DNA of 64,000 nt from Ureibacillus acetophenoni (GTDB lineage: Bacteria; Bacillota; Bacilli; Bacillales_A; Planococcaceae): NCBI RefSeq assembly GCF_900220965.1, contig NZ_OBQC01000011.1, forward strand, positions 85,548 to 149,547, read 5' to 3'. This document shows positions 8,334-17,530 of the stretch, piece after piece. The translations under genes were made by a program, and so were the position numbers. Each line of letters opens with the position of its first letter. The first letter of the stretch is position 1. The notes beneath the pieces are model-generated. The model searched no databases and was not told where the DNA came from. It worked only from the letters and a program-made list of their open reading frames with translations.

Positions 8334-9836
8334 ATGAATGAGTTAACATGGCAGGCAATAGCTATTGTTATATATATGTTAGCAATGGTTTTAATCGGAT
8401 GGTATGCCTATAAAAGAACATCTAACTTAAATGATTACATGTTAGGTGGTCGTGGGCTTGGCCCTGCTGTTACTGCTTTAAGTGCTGGAGCTGCTGATAT
8501 GTCAGGCTGGTTGTTAATGGGGTTACCTGGGGCGATCTACTTATCCGGTTTGGTTGAAGCGTGGATTGCAATTGGTTTAACGATAGGGGCATGGTTAAAC
8601 TATATATTAGTAGCGCCACGTTTACGTGTGTATACACAAGTTTCAAAGGATTCAATTACAATTCCAAGTTTTTTGGACAATCGATTACGCGATAAAACAA
8701 AACTAATCCGTATCGTATCAGGCATTATCATTTTAGTATTCTTTACATTCTATGTATCATCAGGAATGGTTTCTGGTGGTAAGTTCTTTGTAAGTGCATT
8801 TGGCCTTGATTATTTAACTGGAATGTTACTTGTAGCTGTGGTAACTGTTGGTTATACATTATTTGGTGGATTCCTAGCCGTTAGTTATACAGACTTTTTA
8901 CAAGGGTTAATCATGTTCTTAGCATTAATATTAGTTCCGATTGTTGGTATTTTTATAACAGGTGGTTTTGGAGAAACAATTGCTTCTATTCAAGCAGTTA
9001 ATCCAGAACATTTAAATTTATTTGCGTCGACAACTACAGTTGCTGGTATTGTTTCATCTTTGGCATGGGGTCTAGGTTATTTTGGACAACCACATATTAT
9101 CGTACGCTTTATGGCGATTAAATCAGTAAGAGAAACAAAGCAAGCTCGTCGTATTGGTATAGGTTGGATGATTTTAAGTTTAGTCGGGGCGATGGGTACT
9201 GCTCTTGTAGGTTTAGCATATTTCCAACAAAATAATATGATAGATGAAAACTTTGATCATGAAACAATTTTCATAGCAATGGGTCAGATTTTATTCCACC
9301 CATTCATCGCTGGAATAATGCTAGCAGCGATATTAGCTGCAGTAATGAGTACTATTGCTTCACAGTTGATTGTTACATCTTCGGCTTTAGTAGAAGATAT
9401 TTATAAAGCTTTATTTAATAAATCTGCTTCAGATAAGCATTATGTAAGGGCTGGCCGTATAGCTGTATTAGTTGTATCGGTTGTTGCTGCACTTTTAGCT
9501 TTAGATCCAGAAAACTCAATCTTAGAGTTAGTTTCATTTGCTTGGGCAGGATTCGGTGCGGCTTTTGGTCCGGTTATTCTTTTAGCACTTTACTGGAAGC
9601 GATTAACAAATATCGGTGCATTAGCAGGTATGATTGTTGGTGCTGTGGTAGCATTTGTTTGGGGTAGTGTACCTGCTATCAAAAATGCAGTCTTTGGTTT
9701 ATATGAAATTGTCCCAGGATTCATTCTAGGCCTAATTGCTGCTATTGTTGTAAGTTTAATAACTTACAAACCAAATTCAGAAATTGAAAACGAATTTGAC
9801 GAAACACTAGCAATCATAAAATCAGAAAAGGAATAA
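8334..9836 (+). CDS. putP: Sodium/proline symporter
   Basis: A 500-residue member of the sodium:solute symporter family with about 13 membrane spans. LNDYMLGGRGLGPAVTALSAGAADMSGWLLMGLPG at the start and the later AILAAVMSTIASQLIVTSSA are conserved PutP regions (sodium and proline sites). It imports proline with Na+ for nutrition or osmoprotection; the sequence alone does not separate PutP from OpuE. The ATG at 8334 follows AAGGGGG; the longer in-frame start at 8313 would include this site. It is monocistronic. About 280 bp of AT-rich DNA without a clear operator lie upstream. Confidence 0.9.
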   Translation: MNELTWQAIAIVIYMLAMVLIGWYAYKRTSNLNDYMLGGRGLGPAVTALSAGAADMSGWLLMGLPGAIYLSGLVEAWIAIGLTIGAWLNYILVAPRLRVYTQVSKDSITIPSFLDNRLRDKTKLIRIVSGIIILVFFTFYVSSGMVSGGKFFVSAFGLDYLTGMLLVAVVTVGYTLFGGFLAVSYTDFLQGLIMFLALILVPIVGIFITGGFGETIASIQAVNPEHLNLFASTTTVAGIVSSLAWGLGYFGQPHIIVRFMAIKSVRETKQARRIGIGWMILSLVGAMGTALVGLAYFQQNNMIDENFDHETIFIAMGQILFHPFIAGIMLAAILAAVMSTIASQLIVTSSALVEDIYKALFNKSASDKHYVRAGRIAVLVVSVVAALLALDPENSILELVSFAWAGFGAAFGPVILLALYWKRLTNIGALAGMIVGAVVAFVWGSVPAIKNAVFGLYEIVPGFILGLIAAIVVSLITYKPNSEIENEFDETLAIIKSEKE

Positions 9837-9849
9837 CTTATTATAAATA

Positions 9850-9890
9850 GACCTGTGACATCCTCATTGTTGCGGGTCTTTATTTTTATC
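9850..9890 (+). terminator. Rho-independent terminator after putP
   Basis: A 10-bp stem with three G-U pairs (GACCTGTGAC / GTTGCGGGTC) followed by TTTATTTTT. Confidence 0.75.
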
Positions 9891-9948
9891 GTAAAGGATA
9901 TAATATAATGAGAATAGAAATTACCTTTTTGTAGATGGAGGAAAGTCT

Positions 9949-11238
9949 GTGAGCGATATGAAAGAGATAGAAGTTTTAGTAGAGCGCGGTATTCTCGTTG
10001 GTGTAAATATTCAAAACGATTCAAATTTTGACTATTCAATGATAGAACTAGGTGAATTAGCTAAAGCACTTGAAGTTGAAATTGTTGGGACAATTACACA
10101 AAATTTAGAACGTGTAACACCTTCTCATTATGTAGGAACAGGGAAAATTGAAGAAATTAAACGTTTTTATGATGAATCTGGTGCTAACCTTGTAATTTTT
10201 AATGATGAACTGTCACCATCACAAATCCGTAACTTAGAAAGAGAATTAGATTGTAAAGTGATTGACCGTACAATGTTGATTTTAGATATATTTGAACGAC
10301 GCGCAAAAACTCGTGAAGCAAAGATGCAAGTTGAATTAGCGCAACTTCAATATATGTTACCGAGATTAGTTGGTCTGCATGCCTCTTTATCAAGACAAGG
10401 TGGAGGTACTGGTGGTGGCTTTAGAAACCGTGGTGCCGGGGAAACGAAATTAGAACTAGACCGTCGAAAAATTGAAGATCAAATTGCGAAACTAAGAAAA
10501 GACTTAGAAGTGGTGAAAGATCAACGGGAAACACAAAGAAAACAACGAAGAAAAAATGAAGTTCCGGTTGTTTCTCTAGTTGGATACACGAACGCAGGAA
10601 AATCCACAATTATGAACCAGATATTAAGAAAGCTTGGTCATTTAGAAAATAAACAAGTATTTGAAAAAGACATGCTCTTTGCAACGTTAGAAACATCAGT
10701 TAGAAGTATCGAATTAGAAGATAAGAAATCGTTTCTACTAACAGATACAGTAGGATTTGTTAGTAAATTACCACATCACTTAGTAAAAGCTTTCCGATCT
10801 ACATTAGAAGAAGCGAAGAATTCAGATTTGCTCCTTCATGTTGTGGATGTATCAAATGAGGAATATAAATTTATGATGGAAGTAACAAATAATACTTTAA
10901 AAGATATTGATGTTGTAGATGTTCCGACAGTCTATGTTTATAACAAAGCAGATTTAGCAAATCTAACATACCCACTCGTAAGTGGTGAGAATATTTGGAT
11001 ATCAGCAAAAGAGGATAAGGGATTAGACGAGCTTATAGAAATAATTAAACAAAGAATATTTGCTGATTATGTAAAATGTTCTATGTTAATTCCGTTTGAT
11101 AGGGGCGAAATTGTGTCTTATCTAAATTCAAATGCAACCGTTCTTTCTACGGAATACGAGGAAAATGGAACGCTTTTATCGTTAGAATTAAAAGAATCAG
11201 ATTATAAGAAATATGAAGAATTTGTAGTAGCAAAGTAG
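9949..11238 (+). CDS. hflX: Ribosome-associated GTPase HflX
   Basis: A 429-residue GTPase. The N-terminal HflX domain includes VGTGKIEEI and ends in the glycine-rich SRQGGGTGGGFRNRGAGETK loop around residue 150. The G domain has the P-loop GYTNAGKST near residue 210, DTVGFVSKLP (G3) near 266 and NKAD (G4) near 332. HflX splits stalled 70S ribosomes, for example under heat or antibiotic stress. The start is the GTG at 9949, placed 7 bp after GGAGG. It is monocistronic, with no obvious terminator; a tandem repeat follows the stop. Identification is secure. Confidence 0.95.
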   Translation: MSDMKEIEVLVERGILVGVNIQNDSNFDYSMIELGELAKALEVEIVGTITQNLERVTPSHYVGTGKIEEIKRFYDESGANLVIFNDELSPSQIRNLERELDCKVIDRTMLILDIFERRAKTREAKMQVELAQLQYMLPRLVGLHASLSRQGGGTGGGFRNRGAGETKLELDRRKIEDQIAKLRKDLEVVKDQRETQRKQRRKNEVPVVSLVGYTNAGKSTIMNQILRKLGHLENKQVFEKDMLFATLETSVRSIELEDKKSFLLTDTVGFVSKLPHHLVKAFRSTLEEAKNSDLLLHVVDVSNEEYKFMMEVTNNTLKDIDVVDVPTVYVYNKADLANLTYPLVSGENIWISAKEDKGLDELIEIIKQRIFADYVKCSMLIPFDRGEIVSYLNSNATVLSTEYEENGTLLSLELKESDYKKYEEFVVAK

Positions 11239-11245
11239 AAAACTA

Positions 11246-11290
11246 TATACTAATGACCTATGTAAAAAATTGTATACTATTGACCTATGT
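11246..11290. repeat. Two direct 18-bp repeats downstream of hflX
   Basis: TATACTAATGACCTATGT (11246-11263) recurs as TATACTATTGACCTATGT (11273-11290), with one mismatch and a 27-bp period. They lie between hflX and a lipoprotein gene, just upstream of a TATAAT at 11312-11317, and could be a regulator site or a local duplication. Confidence 0.6.
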
Positions 11291-11390
11291 CATAAACCTC
11301 ATCTTTTACAATATAATGGGCGTGTAGGAAATCTAGTTTCCTAACTTATTACTTAATCTATAAACGGTTAGCCCTGAAAGGATTGAAAAG

Positions 11391-12293
11391 ATGAGAAAAT
11401 TAGCATCGCTAATGTTGGTGTGCTTATTTGCTTTGATTTTAACAGCATGTAACAGTACAGCTACGCCGGTTGAAAAAGAAGAGGACACATCTAAAGAAAC
11501 TACAGGCGAGACGAACGATAATACAACTGAAGAAAAAGAAGATGAGGAACAAAAAGTTTCTGAGTTAACATTAGAAGAAGTTTATCAAAAAGCAATGGAT
11601 AGACAAAATGAAATTAAAAGCCTTACATCTGAAGTGGCAATGGAACAAGTAATGACTATCGAAGGCGAAGAGTTGACTGTAAATAGCGATATGACAATGG
11701 ATATGACTATGGATCCAATTGCAATGTATGCTAAAGGTAGTTCGACAATGGTAGACCCTGCTACAGGTCAAGAAATGCCTATGGGATATGAAATGTACAT
11801 GGTGAAAGATGGATTCTTTATGTATGATGAAATGTCAGCAGCTTGGATGAAACTTCCTGCTGATAACTATGAAGAATTAATGGGACAAAGTGCAACTCAA
11901 GCAGATGCTTCAGAACAATTGGCAATGCTTCAATCATTCATTAAAGATTTTAAATTTGAGCAAAACGATAATCAGTACATCTTAACATTAGATGCTTCTG
12001 GCGATAAATTTAATGACTTTGTTTTAGAACAGGCTTTAGGTACTGGAGCAATTTCTTCAGAAGATCAAGCAGTTCTTGAAAGTATTAAGTTCAATGATAT
12101 GAATTATGTAATTGTAATTAATAAAGAAACTTTTGATACTGAAGAAATCCAAATGGTGATGGAAATGGTTGAAACAACATCAGGTGAATCAGTGCTTATG
12201 AATACTTCAATGACATTCTCTAATTTCAATGAAATCGGAGCGATTGAAGTACCACAAGAAATTATTGATACAGCAACTGAAATTTCATTTTAA
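11391..12293 (+). CDS. Putative lipoprotein, LolA/LppX-like (DUF6612-like)
   Basis: A secreted lipoprotein of 300 residues. The N-terminus has a positive start, a hydrophobic stretch and the lipobox LTAC, so Cys-20 should be lipidated. A Thr/Glu/Lys-rich linker (about residues 25-60) leads into a beta-rich domain with repeated Met-rich strands, such as NSDMTMDMTMDPIAMYAKGS. The fold pattern resembles LolA/LppX half-barrels that bind lipids, as in the DUF6612 family, but I make that match by pattern only. A ribosome binding site, GAAAGGAT, precedes the ATG. It is monocistronic with a strong terminator. Function unknown. Confidence 0.78.
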   Translation: MRKLASLMLVCLFALILTACNSTATPVEKEEDTSKETTGETNDNTTEEKEDEEQKVSELTLEEVYQKAMDRQNEIKSLTSEVAMEQVMTIEGEELTVNSDMTMDMTMDPIAMYAKGSSTMVDPATGQEMPMGYEMYMVKDGFFMYDEMSAAWMKLPADNYEELMGQSATQADASEQLAMLQSFIKDFKFEQNDNQYILTLDASGDKFNDFVLEQALGTGAISSEDQAVLESIKFNDMNYVIVINKETFDTEEIQMVMEMVETTSGESVLMNTSMTFSNFNEIGAIEVPQEIIDTATEISF

Positions 12294-12312
12294 TAAAACA
12301 TTAAACAAACAT

Positions 12313-12348
12313 AAAACGACTCCTTTAATTATAAAGGGGTCGTTTTTT
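12313..12348 (+). terminator. Rho-independent terminator after the lipoprotein gene
   Basis: A 14-bp stem, AAAACGACTCCTTT / AAAGGGGTCGTTTT with one G-U pair, followed by a T-run. Confidence 0.93.
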
Positions 12349-12470
12349 ATGATGGTAAATAACAAACGAGAATAGATTATTCTTTAATATCCAATCATAA
12401 TTGTGAAAAGATGCTTCTTTTTTCGCAAAATCAGACGAATGTTATTTTTGTCATATATTAATATCAGATT

Positions 12471-12553
12471 TGATTATCATTCTCATGTACATATTGATTT
12501 TTAAATTTTTAGTGCTTATAATAAGTATAGACTCGAGTTGAGAATCATTTTCA
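12471..12553 (+). promoter_or_regulatory. Fur-controlled promoter of the siderophore permease genes
   Basis: A sigma-A promoter TTGATT (12494-12499), a 17-bp spacer, and TATAAT (12517-12522). It is flanked by two 7-1-7 Fur boxes: TGATTATCATTCTCA (12471-12485) just above the -35 and TGAGAATCATTTTCA (12539-12553) just after the start site. Each differs from TGATAATNATTATCA at two positions. Iron repression of yclNOP is the expected outcome. Confidence 0.85.
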
Positions 12554-12590
12554 ATGAATGCTCGAAAAATAAAGAATTATGGGGATAAAA

Positions 12591-13544
12591 ATGAGACTGT
12601 GGATGTTAATTATAGTAGCAATCATCCTTTCAATTGTTTCCCTGTTTATTGGAGCAATTGATATTAAACCAAGCGACTTGCTTGATTGGGAATCGCAAGA
12701 AATGCAGATTTTCCTAATCAGTCGACTACCAAGGCTATTAGCAATTATTCTAGCCGGTGCAGGGATGAGTATTGCCGGTTTAATCATGCAAAGCTTAAGT
12801 CGAAACAAGTTTGTTTCTCCAACAACAGCAGGAACATTGGACGCTGCAAAGTTAGGGATTCTCATTTCGATGTTATTCTTTACTAATGTTACATACACTC
12901 AACAAGTAATTTTTAGCTTTGTATTTGCATTAGTCGGAACTTTGCTGTTTATGCAGATTTTAGATCGAATTAAATTTAAAGATGTTATTTTTGTTCCATT
13001 AATCGGAATTATGTATGGAAATATATTGTCTTCAATAACAACGTTTTTTGCTTATGAAGGCGATTTAATCCAAAATATTAACTCATGGTTAATGGGAAGT
13101 TTTACATTAATTATTGCAGGACGTTACGAACTGTTGTACATAAGTATTCCTGCTATTATACTAGCGTACATTTATGCAAATAAATTTACTGTTGCAGGTA
13201 TGGGTGAGGATTTTGCGAAAAATCTAGGTTTAAGCTATAAATTAGTTTTAAATACCGGACTTATACTTGTCGCGATCATAGCGACGACTGTTGTTTTAAC
13301 AGTGGGAGTCATTCCATTTTTAGGACTAATTGTACCGAATATTGTTTCTTTATATTTAGGAGATAACTTACGTAAAACAATTCCACACACTGCGGTATTG
13401 GGTGTTGTTTTCCTATTAGTCTGTGACATTCTAGGACGTATAGTTGTGTATCCATATGAAATTCCAGTGAATGTAACAGTTGCGGTGATTGGCAGTGCAA
13501 TCTTCTTAATCTTGTTGTTTAGGGGGAGAGCATATGCGAAATAA
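12591..13544 (+). CDS. yclN: Iron-siderophore ABC transporter permease (YclN/FpbN-like)
   Basis: A FecCD-family permease of 317 residues with about nine membrane helices. The segment SRLPRLLAIILAGAGMSIAGLIMQSLSRNKFVSPTT is the family signature, and GVIPFLGLIVPNIVSLYLGDNLRK is the C-terminal EAA-like loop that meets the ATPase. The gene order permease-permease-ATPase-binding protein and the protein sizes match B. subtilis yclNOPQ, the petrobactin importer. The ATG at 12591 follows GGGGAT; an upstream in-frame ATG at 12579 is less well placed. Its 3' end overlaps yclO by 11 bp. It is controlled by the Fur-box promoter upstream. Confidence 0.88.
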   Translation: MRLWMLIIVAIILSIVSLFIGAIDIKPSDLLDWESQEMQIFLISRLPRLLAIILAGAGMSIAGLIMQSLSRNKFVSPTTAGTLDAAKLGILISMLFFTNVTYTQQVIFSFVFALVGTLLFMQILDRIKFKDVIFVPLIGIMYGNILSSITTFFAYEGDLIQNINSWLMGSFTLIIAGRYELLYISIPAIILAYIYANKFTVAGMGEDFAKNLGLSYKLVLNTGLILVAIIATTVVLTVGVIPFLGLIVPNIVSLYLGDNLRKTIPHTAVLGVVFLLVCDILGRIVVYPYEIPVNVTVAVIGSAIFLILLFRGRAYAK

Positions 13545-14490
13545 TACGAAAAAATTAATTATTTTAGCAATAATTGCAGTAATTTGTATCCTTTTATACG
13601 CATTTTATGATATTAAAGGTGGATTTGATTACGCTTTTCCTAGACGTATGATGCGAGTAGGAGCCATGGTTGTAACAGGCTTTGCTATTGCTTATTCAAC
13701 TGTTGTGTTCCAAACAATTACACGTAATCGAATTTTAACTCCGTCTATCATGGGTATTGATTCGATGTATGAAGTAGTGCAAACTCTAATATTCTTTTTT
13801 GCAGGGTCACTTTCGGTCTGGGTAGTAAACCAGTATCTGAACTTTACAGCCTCAATTATTGCAATGGTAGTATTTGCTCTATTATTGTATCGAATATTGT
13901 TTAGAGCTGATAAGTATCCAATCTATCTAATGCTATTAATAGGGATGGTGTTAGGTACTTTACTTGGAAGTTTAGTTACATTCTTACAAGTTTTAATCGA
14001 TCCAATTGAATTTTTGAGCCTACAAAATAGATTGTTTGCAAGCTTTACAAACATTAAAGTAGAACTATTGTATATTTCTTTTGGTATTTTATTAATTGCA
14101 TTCATATATGGTTACCGTATTATGAGTCAATTAGATGTAATGTCACTAGGTCGTGAGAATGCCATTAATTTAGGTATTAATTATGATCGAGTAGTTATGA
14201 ATATATTAGTTTTATCGTCGGTGCTTATAGCAACGTCGACAGCATTAGTTGGACCGATTACATTCTTTGGATTAATCGTAGCCAATCTTTCATATCAGTT
14301 TTTAGTTACTTATAAGCACTCCATTCACATATTGGGAGCTGGCTTAATTAGTGTTATTGCATTAGTTGGTGGACAGTTTGTTGTTGAACATATTTTTGAA
14401 ATGAAAACAACGTTGAGTGTTATTATTAACTTTATCGGTGGTATTTACTTTATTTATTTACTATTGAAGGAAAGTAGGGCAGCAGGATGA
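13534..14490 (+). CDS. yclO: Iron-siderophore ABC transporter permease (YclO/FpbO-like)
   Basis: The second FecCD permease, 318 residues, predicted to pair with the YclN-like subunit in the membrane. Early conserved block: RRMMRVGAMVVTGFAIAYSTVVFQ; late block: VGPITFFGLIVANLSYQFL, the loop that contacts the ATPase. A strong GGGGGAG ribosome site lies inside the end of the preceding gene, and the stop overlaps the next start as ATGA. This points to translational coupling through the operon. It is slightly diverged from the first permease, as expected for a heterodimeric importer. Confidence 0.88.
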   Translation: MRNNTKKLIILAIIAVICILLYAFYDIKGGFDYAFPRRMMRVGAMVVTGFAIAYSTVVFQTITRNRILTPSIMGIDSMYEVVQTLIFFFAGSLSVWVVNQYLNFTASIIAMVVFALLLYRILFRADKYPIYLMLLIGMVLGTLLGSLVTFLQVLIDPIEFLSLQNRLFASFTNIKVELLYISFGILLIAFIYGYRIMSQLDVMSLGRENAINLGINYDRVVMNILVLSSVLIATSTALVGPITFFGLIVANLSYQFLVTYKHSIHILGAGLISVIALVGGQFVVEHIFEMKTTLSVIINFIGGIYFIYLLLKESRAAG

Positions 14491-15251
14491 TTGAAATCAA
14501 AGAACTAACAAAACGTTTTGGTAACAAGCCTGTTGTAAATAATGTTTCTGTAAATATACAACCAAGAGCCATTACATCCTTTATTGGACCAAATGGTGCT
14601 GGTAAATCAACACTATTATCGATGGTGAGTCGTTTATTAGATGCAGATACAGGTGAAGTATTGCTTGATGAGAGTAACGTGAAAAAGTGGAAGTCAGATC
14701 AGTTTGCAAAACGAGTTTCTATATTAAAACAGTCAAACTACTTAAACGTACGTTTAACTGTGCGTGAACTTATTTCCTTTGGCCGTTACCCTTATTCTAA
14801 AGGTAGATTGACAGACGAAGACGAGCAATTTGTTGATCAAGCGATTGATTATATGAACTTAGGCGATATGCAAGATAAGTTTTTAGATGAGTTATCTGGT
14901 GGGCAAAAACAACGTGCATTTATTGCAATGGTTATTGCTCAAGATACAGACTACATACTTCTTGATGAACCGTTAAATAACTTAGATATGAAGCATTCTG
15001 TTCAAATTATGAAAATCCTTCGCAAACTTGTGGATGAACTAGGAAAAACGGTTGTAATCGTCCTACATGATATTAACTTTGCATCGGTTTATTCAGATTA
15101 CATTGTCGCTCTTAAGAACGGTAGCGTCGTGAAAAGTGGGCCTACAAATGACATTATCAATCCAGAAGCGCTAAGAGAAATCTACGATATGAATATACCG
15201 GTACAGGAACAAAACGGTTGTCGTATCTGTGTTTATTTTAATTCTCATTAA
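14487..15251 (+). CDS. yclP: Iron-siderophore ABC transporter ATPase (YclP/FpbP-like)
   Basis: A 254-residue ABC ATPase. Walker A is GPNGAGKST near residue 34, the signature LSGGQKQRAFIA near 135, Walker B YILLDEPLNNLD near 155, and the H-loop VIVLHDINFA near 190. FepC-type ATPases of this size power ferric-siderophore uptake. The start overlaps the yclO stop by 4 bp. No clear terminator follows, and a second Fur-box promoter drives the binding protein gene 280 bp downstream, so the solute-binding protein can be made separately. Confidence 0.92.
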   Translation: MIEIKELTKRFGNKPVVNNVSVNIQPRAITSFIGPNGAGKSTLLSMVSRLLDADTGEVLLDESNVKKWKSDQFAKRVSILKQSNYLNVRLTVRELISFGRYPYSKGRLTDEDEQFVDQAIDYMNLGDMQDKFLDELSGGQKQRAFIAMVIAQDTDYILLDEPLNNLDMKHSVQIMKILRKLVDELGKTVVIVLHDINFASVYSDYIVALKNGSVVKSGPTNDIINPEALREIYDMNIPVQEQNGCRICVYFNSH

Positions 15252-15424
15252 CTTTATTATTTAAACTAAATGGTTTAGAGAAGTTTTGTATATTTTGCAA
15301 TCTTTTCTAAATCGTTTTTTTATGGAAACAGGTTGTGAAATTACTATCATTTAGTTCAATAAAAGCTAAAGTTTAATACGAATGTATTTATTTAATTTGG
15401 TCAAAATAAAATTGAAAAAAAGTA

Positions 15425-15483
15425 TTGACGTTTTATCTGTAACTGATATAATTTCAATTAGTTGATAATGATTCTCATTATCA
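15425..15483 (+). promoter_or_regulatory. Fur-controlled promoter of the siderophore-binding protein
   Basis: TTGACG (15425-15430), a 16-bp spacer and TATAAT (15447-15452) form a strong promoter. Just below it, 15464-15482 reads GATAATGATTCTCATTATC, an 18/19 match to the classical Fur box and made of two overlapping 7-1-7 motifs. Confidence 0.92.
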
Positions 15484-15528
15484 TGAATTGATTTTCACTT
15501 CATTAGGAAGAATAGGAGAGATTTAAAA

Positions 15529-16551
15529 ATGAAAAATTGGAAATTACTTACGCTAGTTCTAGCTATGATGGTTTTCGTTCTAGCTGCTTGTAATTCTGGA
15601 AATGAATCAACTGAAGATTCAAATACAAACTCAAATAATGATCAAGCATCTTCTGAAACAACTGAAGGATATCCTTTAACTGTTTCCCCAACAATCGCTT
15701 CAACTGAAAGTGAAGAAGCTGGTACTGTAGCTTTTGATGATGTAACACTTGAAAAAATGCCTGAAAAAATTGTTGTGTTTGATTACGGTTTCTTAGACAC
15801 ACTTGATGCTATTGGAGTTGAAGGAATCGTTGGGATTCCAAAAGATTCTGCATTGCCAGAGCATCTTTCAAAATATGCTTCAGATGAGTATGCAAACATC
15901 GGTACTTTAAAAGCACCATTATTAGAAGATATTGCAGCACTTGAACCAGATGTAATCTTCATCTCTGGTCGTCAAGCAACATTCTATGATCAATTAAAAG
16001 AAATAACTCCAAACGTAATTTTTGTAGGAACAAACCAAGATGACTACTGGGGTACATTCTTAGCTTCAACTGAAATTGCTGGAAAAATCTTTGGTAAAGA
16101 AGATGAAGTAAAAGAACATGTTGCTAAAATTGATGCAGCTATTGAAGAAGTAAAAGTATTAGCAGGTGAATTTGATAATACGTTAGTAACAATGTATAAC
16201 GAAGGAAAGTTATCAGGATTTGCGACAAACTCACGTTTTGGCTATATCTATGATATTTATGGATTTGTACCTGTAACAGAAGATATTGAGGCTTCATCAC
16301 ACGGTTCGAACTTTGGATTTGAAGCAATTCTTGAATTTAATCCAGAAGTATTATTCGTAATCGACCGTACTGCAGCAACAGGTGGTCAATCTAACATCGC
16401 GTCAGATATGGAAAATGATATTATTAAACAAACAACTGCGTATAAAAACAACCGTATCGTTTACTTAGATGGTCCACTATGGTACTTAAGTGGTGGCGGA
16501 GTACAATCTGAACTAGCAAAAGTTCAAGAAATTCTAGATGAATTAAAATAA
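15529..16551 (+). CDS. yclQ: Siderophore-binding lipoprotein (YclQ/FpbQ/FatB-like)
   Basis: A 340-residue substrate-binding lipoprotein. Lipobox LAAC makes Cys-21 the lipidated residue; a Ser/Asn/Glu-rich linker follows. The body is a class III binding protein: MPEKIVVFDYGFLDTLDAIGV opens the first lobe, EPDVIFISGRQ is a conserved strand, and the C-terminal LDGPLWYLSGGG matches B. subtilis YclQ closely as I remember it. YclQ and the related FatB bind petrobactin and similar catecholates. It has its own Fur-box promoter and a GGAGAG ribosome site. The ligand is inferred from homology. Confidence 0.9.
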   Translation: MKNWKLLTLVLAMMVFVLAACNSGNESTEDSNTNSNNDQASSETTEGYPLTVSPTIASTESEEAGTVAFDDVTLEKMPEKIVVFDYGFLDTLDAIGVEGIVGIPKDSALPEHLSKYASDEYANIGTLKAPLLEDIAALEPDVIFISGRQATFYDQLKEITPNVIFVGTNQDDYWGTFLASTEIAGKIFGKEDEVKEHVAKIDAAIEEVKVLAGEFDNTLVTMYNEGKLSGFATNSRFGYIYDIYGFVPVTEDIEASSHGSNFGFEAILEFNPEVLFVIDRTAATGGQSNIASDMENDIIKQTTAYKNNRIVYLDGPLWYLSGGGVQSELAKVQEILDELK

Positions 16552-16566
16552 CGAAAAACTATTATT

Positions 16567-16598
16567 AGCTGTCCTAATTATTTAGGGCGGCTATTTTT
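16567..16598 (+). terminator. Rho-independent terminator after yclQ
   Basis: A 9-bp stem, AGCTGTCCT / AGGGCGGCT with G-U pairs, followed by ATTTTTC. Confidence 0.8.
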
Positions 16599-16739
16599 CA
16601 TTAGATAGGAAGTACTTCTTGAATAGTCTATAAAAGAATGAAAAAACATACTATAAATTGACTATTATTTTTCATATTCTAGCAAAAGCATCTTATGATA
16701 GTATGGAATAGAATGTAAAATAATGAGGTGGTGTTTTTA

Positions 16740-17357
16740 TTGAAAAGGTGGGCATACATATTATCTATTTTTACTTTAATTCTTTTCTTTGTGCTAACTT
16801 TTACTTATGAACATCCTACAGTTGTAGGATTTGATGAATCAATAAACGAATTAATATATGGAAACAAATTCATTTCCTTTTTCCATCTATTTGGTGAAAC
16901 GAAGTTTATTGTCACAATTTCAATTGTTTTAATATTATCACTATGGTTTAGACAACGAAATTATCGCGGAATGCTTTTAGTGGTTCTTGTCGTTGGAGCA
17001 GGTAATGGAATAAATAAACTGCTAAAAAGTATTTTCGAAAGACCAAGACCAGAATTGGTAGATCAACTTACATCCTTTAGTTTTCCATCTGGTCATGCAA
17101 TGATTGGATTGCTCTACATATTTTTAATTGCATACATACTAACCGATCTTTTTGCAAGTAAAAGAGCGACAATTACTTTATGGAGTATTGCTACTATATT
17201 AGCTGTATTAGTAGGGTTATCACGCGTTACAGATAACCATCATTATTTTTCTGATGTGGTTGCCGGTTGGAGTATAGGATTCACTTGGTTTATGATTTGC
17301 ATTTATTGGTACGAAACTAGGAAAAGAAAAATAAATACGTTAAAGAAAAGCGCCTAA
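16740..17357 (+). CDS. PAP2-family membrane phosphatase
   Basis: A 205-residue membrane phosphatase with about five or six helices. The three PAP2 motifs are present: KSIFERPRP, FPSGHAMIG, and SRVTDNHHYFSDVVAG, whose His and Asp complete the active site. Such proteins act on undecaprenyl pyrophosphate or phosphatidylglycerol phosphate outside the membrane. In the third motif DNHHYFSD replaces the commoner GxHYxSD but keeps the His and Asp. The start is a TTG at 16740, 8 bp after GAGGTGG; two GTG codons upstream overlap that site. A terminator overlaps the stop codon. Confidence 0.88.
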   Translation: MKRWAYILSIFTLILFFVLTFTYEHPTVVGFDESINELIYGNKFISFFHLFGETKFIVTISIVLILSLWFRQRNYRGMLLVVLVVGAGNGINKLLKSIFERPRPELVDQLTSFSFPSGHAMIGLLYIFLIAYILTDLFASKRATITLWSIATILAVLVGLSRVTDNHHYFSDVVAGWSIGFTWFMICIYWYETRKRKINTLKKSA

Positions 17358-17375
17358 TTAAAAGGTGCTTTTTCT
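17347..17375 (+). terminator. Rho-independent terminator overlapping the PAP2 stop codon
   Basis: A 9-bp stem, AAAGCGCCT / AGGTGCTTT, with a 7-nt loop and a T-run. The first arm contains the last codons. Confidence 0.85.
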
Positions 17376-17469
17376 TTATGAGTCCAATCATATATGGATT
17401 AGTCATTGTTAAACTATAACGTGTATCCGTTTTCACCTTGGGAATAAGAGATAGCCTAAGCGAAAAATG

Positions 17470-17499
17470 TTGCACAAAGGAAACAAAAATGTATATAAT
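17470..17499 (+). promoter_or_regulatory. Sigma-A promoter of the ZIP transporter gene
   Basis: TTGCAC (17470-17475), an 18-bp spacer and TATAAT (17494-17499), about 30 bp before the start codon. I see no Zur-like palindrome over it. Confidence 0.7.
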
Positions 17500-17530
17500 A
17501 CATTTATAAATTAAATTGAGGAGAATTAGT

